A DNA stretch of 42,078 nucleotides from Planctomycetia bacterium (lineage in GTDB: Bacteria; Planctomycetota; UBA1135; UBA2386): the NCBI GenBank assembly GCA_005776475.1, contig SXPB01000179.1:1-42078 (forward strand), given 5' to 3'. Positions 8,716-18,065 of the stretch are shown here, in pieces. Numbering within the stretch: the first letter of the stretch is position 1; each line of letters opens with the position of its first letter. The position numbers were made by a program, and so were the translations under genes. The notes below the pieces were generated by a model, which saw only the letters and a list, made by a program, of their open reading frames with translations, was not told where the DNA came from and searched no databases.

Positions 8716-10151
8716 GCGCGGTCCTCGCCGTGCAACTCGTCGAACATCACTTCGAGTTCGTCGTCGCCAAGTTCATCGGTGTCGCCATCGGCATCGACGG
8801 CGGCGGCGTTGCGCCACGGCATGCCGCCGGCCGGCACGATCATCACTTCGCGATCGATCGGCGACGGCGGCGCCTTCTCGACCTCTTCGACCAGCAGGTC
8901 GACCAGCCACGGATCGAACGCTTCTCCGCGCGCCTTCTGGATCTGGGCCAAGGCCTCCTGCCAGTCCATCGGCTTGTCGCCCGCGCACGAAGTGAGCAGG
9001 TCGAACGCCGACGCCACTGCCAGCACCCGCGCCCCGAGTGGAATGCGGTCACCGCGCAATCCGTCCGGCGAACCCTTGCCGTCGTGGCGCTCGAGCTGAT
9101 GCCGCAGGATGCGGGCCACGCGGCGCAGGCCAGGCACGCATTCGAGATGCTCCGCGGCGCGCACCGGGTGGTGGTGCAGCGACTGCGATTCGACTTCCGT
9201 CAACGTCCCCTGCTTCTGCAGGATCGACGGGCGCACGAAGGCCTTGCCGAGGTCGACCAGGCGGCACGCGAGCAGCAGCTCGTCGCGATCGGCGGGCAAC
9301 AGTTGCAGGCGCGTCGCGAGCATCGAGGCGAGGTGCGCGACGCGTTCGCCGTGCCCTGGCGGCACGAGACGCCGGCGCTCGAGGCCATCGATCACCGTGA
9401 GCGCCATCGCGACGTAGCCTTCGCCGACCCGCTGCATGCCATCCTGCATGCCACGTTCGAGCTCGCGCATCGCGGAACCCAGATCGCGCAGCTCGGCTTC
9501 GTCGCCTTGGGCCTGCACGCCCGCGATCTCGCCAGCGGCCAGACGCATCAGGGCACCCGTGGCCGAACGCACGCGCGTCGACCAGTGGTGGCCGAGCATC
9601 GCGGCGCACGCGACGAGACTCAGGCAACCGAGCCAGACGAGCCCGAACCACGTCAAGTCGAACGACGCCGCCGACGGCGTCACCGGGCAATGCAACCGCA
9701 CTTCACCGACCACTTCGCCGCCGAAGCGGATCGGCACCAACGTCTCGCGCGTTTCGTCGCCCTCGGCCGACTTCGTGGTGCGCTGGAACGCACCCGAGCC
9801 GGCCAACAGACCCAGCTGCCGTTCGCCGAGCACCAACGCGGTGTCGATCACGACGCGGCCCGAGCGATCGAGCAGCAAGGCCCGCCCAGAAGCCTGATCG
9901 CGCACGACGGCGGCGAGCACCGACAAGCGCATGACGTCGCCCTTGTCGAGCAACGGCGCGCCGCGTTCGGCCAGCGACACGGCGAGCGCGCGTTCGTCGT
10001 CTGCCTGCGCCGCGAGTGCTTCGCCGTGCTCGCGGTCCGCACCGAGGAAGCCGAGCAGCAGCGCGACCAGGAACGAACCCACGGTCAAGGCGACGGTCAG
10101 GCGCTTCGTCAGCGACCATCCACGCGCGCGGCGCTCGTCTCGGAGGACCAT
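8712..10151 (-). CDS. Membrane sensor with degenerate HD-GYP domain
   Basis: Two TM segments, periplasmic sensor-like region, GHGERVAHLASMLATRL...LLLACRLVDLGKAFVRPSIL...SLHHHPVRAAEHLECV...LRHQLERHDGKGSPDGLRGDRIPLGARVLAVASAFDLLT; 4-bp overlap with the lipoprotein gene. Confidence 0.78.
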   Translation of the reverse strand: MVLRDERRARGWSLTKRLTVALTVGSFLVALLLGFLGADREHGEALAAQADDERALAVSLAERGAPLLDKGDVMRLSVLAAVVRDQASGRALLLDRSGRVVIDTALVLGERQLGLLAGSGAFQRTTKSAEGDETRETLVPIRFGGEVVGEVRLHCPVTPSAASFDLTWFGLVWLGCLSLVACAAMLGHHWSTRVRSATGALMRLAAGEIAGVQAQGDEAELRDLGSAMRELERGMQDGMQRVGEGYVAMALTVIDGLERRRLVPPGHGERVAHLASMLATRLQLLPADRDELLLACRLVDLGKAFVRPSILQKQGTLTEVESQSLHHHPVRAAEHLECVPGLRRVARILRHQLERHDGKGSPDGLRGDRIPLGARVLAVASAFDLLTSCAGDKPMDWQEALAQIQKARGEAFDPWLVDLLVEEVEKAPPSPIDREVMIVPAGGMPWRNAAAVDADGDTDELGDDELEVMFDELHGEDRA

Positions 10152-10241
10152 GTCCTCCTGCTATCGGCAGCCCCCCCGGTGCGACCGAAGGCCGCCTCGC
10201 CAAGTTCCCCATGGCATCGGCGGACTTCGCCGGGGCGGCGC

Positions 10242-11018
10242 CTACTTGAAGCGCAGCGCTTCCAGGCTCTCGACGTGCAGCTGGTAGATGTCGACGCAGT
10301 AGCCTTCCATCACCGTCGCTTCGACCTTGAACGTGCCGACGATCTTCAGCGGATCAAACAGGTAGTCGGTCGTCTTCCCCTTGGGCATCACCACGCGAAT
10401 GATGCCGTGGATGTCCGGCGGTTGGCCGTAGCAGCACGACCACAGCGACTTGACGAGCAGGAACTCCTTGATGTTCTGGACCTCGTCGATCGGCAGCATG
10501 AAGCCGGTCATCAGCACCCGCTTGCCGGACAGGTCCTTCACGCGCTTGGGCATGCCCTTCAGGCCGTCTTCGTAAGGCCAGCTGTCGAGTTCGTCGAACG
10601 GCAGGATCTTGTCGAGGCCGCTGATCCGGCCGGACTTGATCTCCTCGGCGAGCCGCTTCTCGGCCTTCAGCATGTCCTCGGCGCTCTTCATCGCCGCGAT
10701 GTCCTGGGGGTCGGTGCCCTTCGGAATCGGCTGGTCCGGGTCGGGACGATCGATGCGCGGCTCGTCGACGGCGGGCTTCGGTGGCTCGGTTGCCGGCTTG
10801 TCGGTCACCGGCTTGTCACCCGTTGCGGGCTTGCCCTGGTTCGCCTTCGGATCCTGGGTGCCGGGGGCCGGCAGCGGCGTCGCCTTCGGTTCCTGCTTCG
10901 CCGGCGCGGGTGCCGGCTCGACCTTCGGCGCCGGCGCCGGAGTTGGCTTCGGGTCCTGCGTCACCGGGGTTTGCGCAAACGCCACGGCACTCAACAACAA
11001 CGTGGTCAGCAACTTCAT
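10242..11018 (-). CDS. DUF3299 domain protein, signal peptide and Pro/Ala/Lys-rich linker
   Basis: MKLLTTLLLSAVAFAQ signal, PKPTPAPAPKVEPAPAP linker, C-terminal LSGKRVLMTGFMLPIDEVQNIKEFLLVKSLWSCCYGQPPDIHGIIRVVM (DUF3299-like). Confidence 0.75.
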   Translation of the reverse strand: MKLLTTLLLSAVAFAQTPVTQDPKPTPAPAPKVEPAPAPAKQEPKATPLPAPGTQDPKANQGKPATGDKPVTDKPATEPPKPAVDEPRIDRPDPDQPIPKGTDPQDIAAMKSAEDMLKAEKRLAEEIKSGRISGLDKILPFDELDSWPYEDGLKGMPKRVKDLSGKRVLMTGFMLPIDEVQNIKEFLLVKSLWSCCYGQPPDIHGIIRVVMPKGKTTDYLFDPLKIVGTFKVEATVMEGYCVDIYQLHVESLEALRFK

Positions 11019-11109
11019 GTTCGGTCCTTGGATGGCGCCTGCCACCGGGCACACAGGATACGGGATATCGGGCTTGGGGACGGTTTCTGGAAAGGGAAGG
11101 GGGCGAGAT

Positions 11110-12504
11110 TCAGTAGTCCTGGGCCAGGTTGTCGGCGACCTGCGTCATCGAACCTTTGATCGCCGGCAGCAGCCCTGCGGTGCCACCGAGAGCAGTGACC
11201 CCGCCGAGCAACCAAAGTTCCCACGTACGGAATTGCAGCCAGTCGAGCCAGACGCCGGTCTGGTCCTCGACCAGGGCGCGCAGGAAGTACGCCGCCGCGT
11301 GGCAGACGACGAGGCCCAGCAACGCACCGAAGAACGACAGCAAGGCCGCTTCGCCGACGATGATCGCCAGGATCTGCCCACGCCGCGCCCCGAGCGAACG
11401 CATGATCGCGATCTCGCGCCGGCGCTCGTTCATAGTGTTGTAGATCGCCACCGTGATCGCCACCGCGGCCACCAGCAGCACGAGCCACGCGATCACCGCG
11501 AGGGCATCCGCAGCGTTGCCGATCTGGCGCAGGAACTTCGGCACCACGTCCTGCGGCCAGGCGACCTGGGCGTCGGGGCGGGTGCCGAAGTCGCGCCGCA
11601 GCACGCGCGCGCCGAGGTGATCCTTCGGGTCGACGATCACCGCGGTGAGGGCAATGTTGCCGGGCTTCACCGGCAGCTTCTTGACGTCGTCCGGGTTCCT
11701 GCCGGGCGGCACTTCGAGCACGAACACGCCTTCTTCGTGGCCGTCGATCAGCAGGTGCGTCGACAGCGGCAGGAAGATCGTCGTGTCGAGCGGGCTGTTG
11801 GTCGGCGCCAGGATGCCGACGATCTCGCACGACGCCTCGGGATGTTCGTGGAAGCCGAACTCGCCCATCTTGCCGTGCACCGGCGTCACCACCGCACCGA
11901 TCGCGAGACCGAGCGTGCGGGCGACGCGCGCCCCGACCACGCACTGCCGCCATTCCGGCAACAGCTTCGGCCGCGCCGGGCGATTCGCTTCTTGCGCGCG
12001 GCGGCCGTTCTCCCACGCCACCAACTCGTCGGCGAACTTCATCAGGTCGTCCCAGCCGAACCGGAACGGCCCGCCGGTTTCGAACACGAGCGGCTGCTTC
12101 TGCCATTCGTACTTCGAGAACATCTCGTCGAGCGTCGCGATGACCGGGAAGTTGAACTGGCTCACGGAATCGCCGCGCGCCTGCGGGATCGCGTAGCGCA
12201 CCTGGCCGCGGCGGCTGACGCCCGCCCCGGCGCGCAGGTCCATGCACACCTGCAGCGGGAACAGGCCCGGCGCCTCGCCGACGTTGAAGATCGTGTTGAG
12301 CACCAGCTCGAGCTGGCTGCAGTCCTTCGGCCCCACCACCGCCTGGTAGCCGCCGATGCTGCCGCGGTAGCGCGCGTCGGTCTGTTCGGCCATCACCAGG
12401 ATCGCCGCGTAGAGCGCGGTCGCGACCACGATCGACGCCATCGTCAACACGGTGGCGACGAGGCGGATGCGCAGGTTGCGCAGGCTGATCGAGACGATCT
12501 TCAT
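11110..12504 (-). CDS. ABC transporter permease (FtsX/MacB-like)
   Basis: N-terminal TM, large periplasmic domain, C-terminal FtsX-like AVAITVAIYNTMNERRREIAIMRSLGARRGQILAIIVGEAALLSFFGALLGL. Confidence 0.92.
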   Translation of the reverse strand: MKIVSISLRNLRIRLVATVLTMASIVVATALYAAILVMAEQTDARYRGSIGGYQAVVGPKDCSQLELVLNTIFNVGEAPGLFPLQVCMDLRAGAGVSRRGQVRYAIPQARGDSVSQFNFPVIATLDEMFSKYEWQKQPLVFETGGPFRFGWDDLMKFADELVAWENGRRAQEANRPARPKLLPEWRQCVVGARVARTLGLAIGAVVTPVHGKMGEFGFHEHPEASCEIVGILAPTNSPLDTTIFLPLSTHLLIDGHEEGVFVLEVPPGRNPDDVKKLPVKPGNIALTAVIVDPKDHLGARVLRRDFGTRPDAQVAWPQDVVPKFLRQIGNAADALAVIAWLVLLVAAVAITVAIYNTMNERRREIAIMRSLGARRGQILAIIVGEAALLSFFGALLGLVVCHAAAYFLRALVEDQTGVWLDWLQFRTWELWLLGGVTALGGTAGLLPAIKGSMTQVADNLAQDY

Positions 12505-13184
12505 CGCCCGCCCCCCACGGCGATCTCGCCGCGCAGCGTCGCCAGGTCGACCGTGCGCTGCATGCGTTTCGCCGACTCGGGATCGTGCGTGACCATCACC
12601 ACCGTCTTCTTGCCGTGCGAGGCGATCTGCAGCAGCAGGTCGAGCACCTGCCCGCCGGTGGCCTTGTCCTGGTTGCCGAGCGGTTCGTCCATCAGCACCA
12701 CTTCGGGATCGTTGACGAGCGCGCGGCAGATCGCGACCCGCTGCACCTGACCCACCGAGAGTTCGCGCGGGCGATGGTGCATGCGGTCGCCGAGCCCGAC
12801 TTGTTCGAGCAGGGCTTCGGCGCGCACCCTCGCCTGGGAATCGGCGCCGCGGCCGAACAGCGCGCCGAGCAGCACGTTCTCCAGCGCGGTGAACGGCTGC
12901 AGCAGGTTGAAGGTCTGGTAGACCATCCCGATGTGGCGCCCGCGGTGGCGATCGCGCTGCGCTTCACTGAGCGTGTCGAGACGGCGCCCGACGATCTCGA
13001 CCTCGCCGGAATCCGGCCGCAGGATGCCGGCCAGGATGTGCAGCAACGTGGTCTTGCCGGTGCCAGAACGGCCGACCAGCGCGACCTGTTCGCCGGCAGC
13101 GATATCGAGACGATCGACGGCGCACGCGAGCACCGACTCGGCGCCGCGGCGATAGCTTTTCTGGACCGAACGCAGGTGGATCAT
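12501..13184 (-). CDS. ABC transporter ATP-binding protein (LolD/MacB-like)
   Basis: Walker A GRSGTGKTT, Q-loop YQTFNLLQPFTALENV, signature ELSVGQVQRVAICRAL, Walker B VVLMDEPLGNQD. Confidence 0.94.
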   Translation of the reverse strand: MIHLRSVQKSYRRGAESVLACAVDRLDIAAGEQVALVGRSGTGKTTLLHILAGILRPDSGEVEIVGRRLDTLSEAQRDRHRGRHIGMVYQTFNLLQPFTALENVLLGALFGRGADSQARVRAEALLEQVGLGDRMHHRPRELSVGQVQRVAICRALVNDPEVVLMDEPLGNQDKATGGQVLDLLLQIASHGKKTVVMVTHDPESAKRMQRTVDLATLRGEIAVGGGR

Positions 13185-14368
13185 CGGGGCGAACAGGATA
13201 CGGATTGGGGCCCTGGGTCAGGAGTGCGCAGTTGCTGGGCAGCCCAGGACATTTCGTGCGCAATACGCGTCGACAGGGGCGAAGTGCCGGCGAAATCGCC
13301 GAGCACGCCCCAGGTGTAGGTTTCGACTTCGAGCAGCGGCATCGGGGCGGCCCCGGCGGCGAGGGCCCGCAGCACGCGCGCCACTTCCTGCTGGGTCGAG
13401 CCGAACGGGCCCGGCTGGTCCCAGAACAACGGCACGTGGTAGTGCGACCGCACGCGCCCACCGGCGGCGAACGCGGCGCGGTCGGCGGCGACCTCGGGCA
13501 GGTCGAGCGCGCGACGGCCGTTGGCTGCTGCGGTCTGGTGCAGGTAGCGCGGCTCGGCGAACGCCAGCAACGCATCGAGGCCTTCGGGGGCCCGCACTTC
13601 GAGACACGCCGACACCTGGATCTTCGGCACCGCGATGCCGCGCGCGTGCAGGTCGCGCAACGCCAACAGCGGGTCCTCGCCGACGACCGCCAGGTGGCAC
13701 AGGTCGACGCACACGCCGAGATGCCGCCGCAACACGTCACCGGGCACGGTGGTCCAGGCGCCTTCGTCGAACAGCCAGCGCTCCAGGAACGTCGCCGTCG
13801 CCGCCGCCGTCTCCAACAGGCAGTTCGGCTCGGGCTCGAGCGCAAGCACGCAGCGCACGCCGGTCGCTGCCTCGATCGCCGCGAACGCCGAGGCACAGCG
13901 CGCCAGGTTGCGCGCCATCAACCGCAGGTCGGCCGGCGCTTCGCCGGGACCGCGGTAGCCGAGCGGCAAGGTCGACAGCGGCAACTCGCTGCCGCGCGCG
14001 CACAACGCCGCTCCCACCTCGGCGCAGGCGCGCGTGTAGGCCAGCCGTTCCTCGGTCGCCCAGTCGGGCCGGTAGACCGCGGTCTTCACCACCTCGTCGT
14101 GGAAGCCAGAGAACGGGAACACGTTCAAGGTCCACAGCGGCAGGTCCAGTTCGCGCAGGGTCGCCGCCAGCCGGGCCAGGGTCACCGGATCGCGGCGTAG
14201 TTCCTCGACGAGATCCTGCGGCCACCAGCCGCCCACCCCGAACGCCCGCCCGGCCGCCTGCGCCGCCCGTGCCACCGGAGCCGTGTGCTCGCGCAAACCG
14301 GCCTGCACCGACGGCAGGTCGGGGGCGGCGTGCACGTTTCCGCAGTAGGTCAGGCGCAGTTCCGGCAT
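13181..14368 (-). CDS. EboE-like TIM-barrel protein (metabolite traffic protein EboE family)
   Basis: MPELRLTYCGNVHAAPDL..., TLNVFPFSGFHDEVVKTAVYRPDW, LALEPEPNCLLETAAATATFLERWLF, GVCVDLCHLAV, RSHYHVPLFWDQPGPFGSTQ, LLEVETYTWGVL. Confidence 0.75.
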   Translation of the reverse strand: MPELRLTYCGNVHAAPDLPSVQAGLREHTAPVARAAQAAGRAFGVGGWWPQDLVEELRRDPVTLARLAATLRELDLPLWTLNVFPFSGFHDEVVKTAVYRPDWATEERLAYTRACAEVGAALCARGSELPLSTLPLGYRGPGEAPADLRLMARNLARCASAFAAIEAATGVRCVLALEPEPNCLLETAAATATFLERWLFDEGAWTTVPGDVLRRHLGVCVDLCHLAVVGEDPLLALRDLHARGIAVPKIQVSACLEVRAPEGLDALLAFAEPRYLHQTAAANGRRALDLPEVAADRAAFAAGGRVRSHYHVPLFWDQPGPFGSTQQEVARVLRALAAGAAPMPLLEVETYTWGVLGDFAGTSPLSTRIAHEMSWAAQQLRTPDPGPQSVSCSPR

Positions 14369-14460
14369 AGGCAGGGATCAGAGCGGAGTGCCGGCCGCGA
14401 CACCCGAGTTCCTGCAACAACCCCTCCGGCAGCCACGGGCGGAATGCCGATGGCCGACCC

Positions 14461-15390
14461 GTGCCCGCACCGACGGACCGTTCCCCGATGACCCAAACTC
14501 CCGGCGCCAACGGCCACGTCCAGCGCGACGATGCCCATATCGAGCGCATCAAGGCGCTGCGAGCGTCGACATCGTACCGGCAGTCGCACATCGACCCGGA
14601 CTTCATGGGCCGCGTCGAATTGCGCCCCGTCCGCCTGCAGCTCGAACTGCTGAAGCCCGAGCTGATCATGCAGGAGCAGGGCGTGCAGTCGACGGTGGTC
14701 GTGTTCGGCGGCACGCGCGTGGTCGAACGCAGCGAAGCGGAACGGCGCTTGCTCGCGGCGCAGGAAGCGCTGGCGAAGAAGCCGAACGACGCCAAGCTCG
14801 TCCGCCGCGTGCGCATCGCCGAGAACGTGCTGCGCAAGTCGCACTTCTACGACGAAGCGCGCGAGTTCGCGGCGCTGGTGTCGGGGCAGTGCCAGATCGA
14901 CCACAAGTGCGACTACGTGATCTGCACCGGCGGCGGGCCGGGCATCATGGAAGCCGCCAACCGCGGCGCATTCGAGGTCGGCGCCAAGTCGATCGGGCTC
15001 AACATCACGCTGCCGTTCGAGCAGGAGCCGAACAGCTTCATCACTCCGGAGCTGTGCTTCGAGTTCAAATACTTCGCGATCCGGAAGATGCACTTCCTGA
15101 TGCGCGCCAAGGCGATGGTCGCGTTCCCGGGCGGCTTCGGCACGATGGCCGAGCTGTTCGAGGCGTTGACGTTGATCCAGACGCGGCGCATGCAACCGAT
15201 CCCGGTCGTGCTGTTCGGCCGCGACTACTGGCGGCGCATCGTCGACTGGGAGCTGTTCGTCGAGGAAGGCACGATCTCGCCCGACGACCTGGAGCTGATC
15301 CACTACGCCGAGACGGCGCAGGAGTGCTGGCAGATCATCCAGGACTTCTGGTCGAAGGCGCCACCGGAACGGCTGCCGCGCGGGCAGTAG
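14461..15390 (+). CDS. LOG family / TIGR00730-type Rossmann-fold protein
   Basis: VVFGGTRV, VICTGGGPGIMEAANRGAFEVGAKSIGLNITLPFEQ, MVAFPGGFGTMAELFEALTLIQT. Confidence 0.92.
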   Translation: MPAPTDRSPMTQTPGANGHVQRDDAHIERIKALRASTSYRQSHIDPDFMGRVELRPVRLQLELLKPELIMQEQGVQSTVVVFGGTRVVERSEAERRLLAAQEALAKKPNDAKLVRRVRIAENVLRKSHFYDEAREFAALVSGQCQIDHKCDYVICTGGGPGIMEAANRGAFEVGAKSIGLNITLPFEQEPNSFITPELCFEFKYFAIRKMHFLMRAKAMVAFPGGFGTMAELFEALTLIQTRRMQPIPVVLFGRDYWRRIVDWELFVEEGTISPDDLELIHYAETAQECWQIIQDFWSKAPPERLPRGQ

Positions 15391-15412
15391 CGCGCAACCG
15401 GACCGCGCGCGG

Positions 15413-17983
15413 TCAGTGCAGCACGACGCTCTGGGCGTTGCCGCCGAAGCCGAGCCCGCTGGCACCGACGACGAGCCCCTGGAACGCAATCTGCGCGCCG
15501 ATCAGGCCCGGTTGGTTCGGCACCGTGAGGTCGAACGCGGCGAATCGCGACGACCCGATCGCGAGCAACGGCAGCAGCACGACCGAGGTCGGATCGAGCA
15601 GGAACGTGCCACCGATGCCCGGCACGCTGATGCCGGGACCGAGTGCCAACGCGCCGAGCGGCACCATCCAGTCACCGTCTGCAGCGTTCACGCCGAGGCG
15701 CAGCGACGACGCCAAAGCGCCGCTGCCGAGCAGCGTGACGCCGCCCGCAGCAACCGCACCGCGCACCCGGAAGCCGTCGACCGCGGCTTCCACGGTCGAC
15801 GCGAGGATGTCGATGGCGCGAACCCGCAGCACCATCTGCGCGGTCAGCGGCGGCGGCAGCGCGAGTTCGACCGGTTGCCAGCCGGTGGTCGGCAACGAAC
15901 GCGACAGCAGCGTCGTCCACGATGAACCGCCGTCGCGACTCAGCTGCACCAGCAGCGGGTCGTTCGCGGCGCTCTCGGCGAACCAGAGGTCGAAGCGCAC
16001 GCTGGCGCCGGCGACGTGCTGCAGGTCCATGCTCGGCGACAGGATGTCGGTGTAGCCCGCGTCGACGTCGTAGGTGTTCGCGGACGTCCCCGGACGCCCG
16101 TCGGTGACGAGGCAGAGCGTGCCGCCTGGCGTCGTCTGCGTGCCCGGCTGCATCGGCACGCCGGACAACGTCGTCGCCGTCGGCGCCGCCCGTTCCCAAA
16201 GACCGTTGGTCGCCGTGTTGGCACCGCGCGCGAAACCGCGGGCGATCTCGAAATCGTCGTCGACGCAGGTAGCGATGCCGCTGACCGACACCTCGAGCAC
16301 CCGTTCCTGCTGGCGGCCGTCGCCCGCGAGCCGCACGCGCAGCCGCGCGACGTCGCCGACGAAGTTCGTTGGCACCGAGAAGCCGAGCGTGCCGCTGCCG
16401 TTGCTCGCGAACTGCAAGCTGCCGACGGAACCGAGCGCAACGTTGGTGGGTGTGAGCACGAGCTGCGGATCGAGCGGCAGCAGATCCAGCGTGGCCGCAG
16501 CAGCCTGGATGCCGAGGTTCTGCAGCGTCACCGCGACGAAGGCGGCTTCGCCCGGCTCGACGATGCCGTTGCCGTTGCTGCCGGGCGCTTCCTGCGCCAC
16601 GACCGACACGAACGCGAACGCCGCGCCGGCCGACAGCGCCGTCTTGCGGAACATCGGCTGGTGCCGCCGCGCGATCTCCTCGATCTTTGGCCCCACTGGC
16701 CAGAACCCGCCCTCGTTGGAACGGCCGAGTTCGGCCGTCCACGCGCGCGAACCGCGCACCGTGTGGTGGTGGTCGACCGAGGTTCCCGAAGCGATGTAGA
16801 GCAGGGCACTCCACATGCCATGACCGATGCCGCTCTCCTGCACGAGCCAGGCTCCGAGCTGGTTGTACTCGGCGACGTTCGCCGGATTGCCGGCCTGGAA
16901 GGCGTACGGCCGCAGCAGCACGTCGGTGTAGGTGTGCGTGCTCGCGACGACGGCGAATTGGCGCGCCGCTGCGAACGCTTCGAGCGCAGCCGCCTCCGGC
17001 TCGGAGAACGGGCCGCTGCCGCGGTAGGTATCGCTGCTCGGCGTCGCCGAACTGCCGCCGTTCGGCGCGCTCCACTGCGTCGCGTAGTTGCGGTTGAGGT
17101 CGACGCCGTACGAGCCGTCGCCGTTCAACCGGCGGTTCTTGCGCCACATTCCGCCGCCGTTCGGGTTCGTCGTCCGGTTGTGTTCGTAGCCGTCCGGATT
17201 GACGCACGGGATGAAGTACAGCTCGCGTTCGTCGATCACGAACGTCGCCTCGGCGTCGGTGCCGTAACCCGACAGCAGTTCGTCCATGAACAACAGCGTG
17301 GTGCCCATCGACAGCGGCTCACGCGCGTGGTGCAGCGCATCGAACAGCACTTCGGGCTCGCCCTCGTCGCTGCCGACGTTGTCGCTGATCTTCACCATCC
17401 AGATCGGACGGCCCTGGATGGTCGTGCCGATGCTGGTCTTCGCCGAACACCGCGTCGGGTGCTGCAGCGCGAACGCGTCGAGGATCGCTTCCATCTCCTG
17501 CAGCGTGTAGTGCCCGCCCATCGAGCCTTGGCCGATCGCCGGCGTCAGCGTGTCGGGCAGGCCGACCGGTTGGGCCGCGAGCGCCTGCGCGTGCGCCGCT
17601 TCGAGATCGGCGACGAGCACGCTCGTGGCGAACCCCGCTTGCTGGATGCGCGCGAGGTCGCCGGGGAAGGTGATCACCTCGACGCGCCGCTGGCCCGGCA
17701 TCGGCAGCGAGCAACTGGCGAGATCAAGGTCGAGCGCCAGCAGCCGCTGCATCTGCGCAGGACCGCGCACGGTGACCTCGACGAGGCTGCGCACAGGTGG
17801 TGCCGTCGGCGATTGCGCCGTCACGACCACATTGGCAGCGAACAGGGAAGCGGCGGCGACGAGGTTCTGGCGCAATGGAGCACATGGGGACGGGGCCGCG
17901 GCACAATACGCCAGTTCGGACCCGGCGCGAAGTGGCGCCCCCGTCGCGCCCGCGAGCGTCTCGTTCCGCGCGACCTGGTTCAT
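15413..17983 (-). CDS. Secreted M14 family zinc carboxypeptidase with C-terminal module
   Basis: FDALHHAREPLSM (HxxE), NPDGYEHNRTTNPNGGGMWRKNRR, GVDLNRNYATQW, ASTHTYTDVLLRPYAF, AELGRSNEGGFWP. A TTG start at 17875 (LRQNLVAAASLFAANVVVTAQ signal peptide) is a plausible alternative. Confidence 0.9.
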   Translation of the reverse strand: MNQVARNETLAGATGAPLRAGSELAYCAAAPSPCAPLRQNLVAAASLFAANVVVTAQSPTAPPVRSLVEVTVRGPAQMQRLLALDLDLASCSLPMPGQRRVEVITFPGDLARIQQAGFATSVLVADLEAAHAQALAAQPVGLPDTLTPAIGQGSMGGHYTLQEMEAILDAFALQHPTRCSAKTSIGTTIQGRPIWMVKISDNVGSDEGEPEVLFDALHHAREPLSMGTTLLFMDELLSGYGTDAEATFVIDERELYFIPCVNPDGYEHNRTTNPNGGGMWRKNRRLNGDGSYGVDLNRNYATQWSAPNGGSSATPSSDTYRGSGPFSEPEAAALEAFAAARQFAVVASTHTYTDVLLRPYAFQAGNPANVAEYNQLGAWLVQESGIGHGMWSALLYIASGTSVDHHHTVRGSRAWTAELGRSNEGGFWPVGPKIEEIARRHQPMFRKTALSAGAAFAFVSVVAQEAPGSNGNGIVEPGEAAFVAVTLQNLGIQAAAATLDLLPLDPQLVLTPTNVALGSVGSLQFASNGSGTLGFSVPTNFVGDVARLRVRLAGDGRQQERVLEVSVSGIATCVDDDFEIARGFARGANTATNGLWERAAPTATTLSGVPMQPGTQTTPGGTLCLVTDGRPGTSANTYDVDAGYTDILSPSMDLQHVAGASVRFDLWFAESAANDPLLVQLSRDGGSSWTTLLSRSLPTTGWQPVELALPPPLTAQMVLRVRAIDILASTVEAAVDGFRVRGAVAAGGVTLLGSGALASSLRLGVNAADGDWMVPLGALALGPGISVPGIGGTFLLDPTSVVLLPLLAIGSSRFAAFDLTVPNQPGLIGAQIAFQGLVVGASGLGFGGNAQSVVLH

Positions 17984-18065
17984 GCGCAGTGGCGCGAGCG
18001 CGTCAACAAGGTCGCTCCGGCAGCGAAATGGCCTGCGGCCGGACGTCGACTCGCCGTGACGCTCC

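Noticed and set aside
10900-11018. Short PAPAPK/EPAPAP repeats as a possible DNA repeat element
   Set aside because: They are a Pro/Ala/Lys linker within the exported DUF3299 protein, a common protein low-complexity linker.
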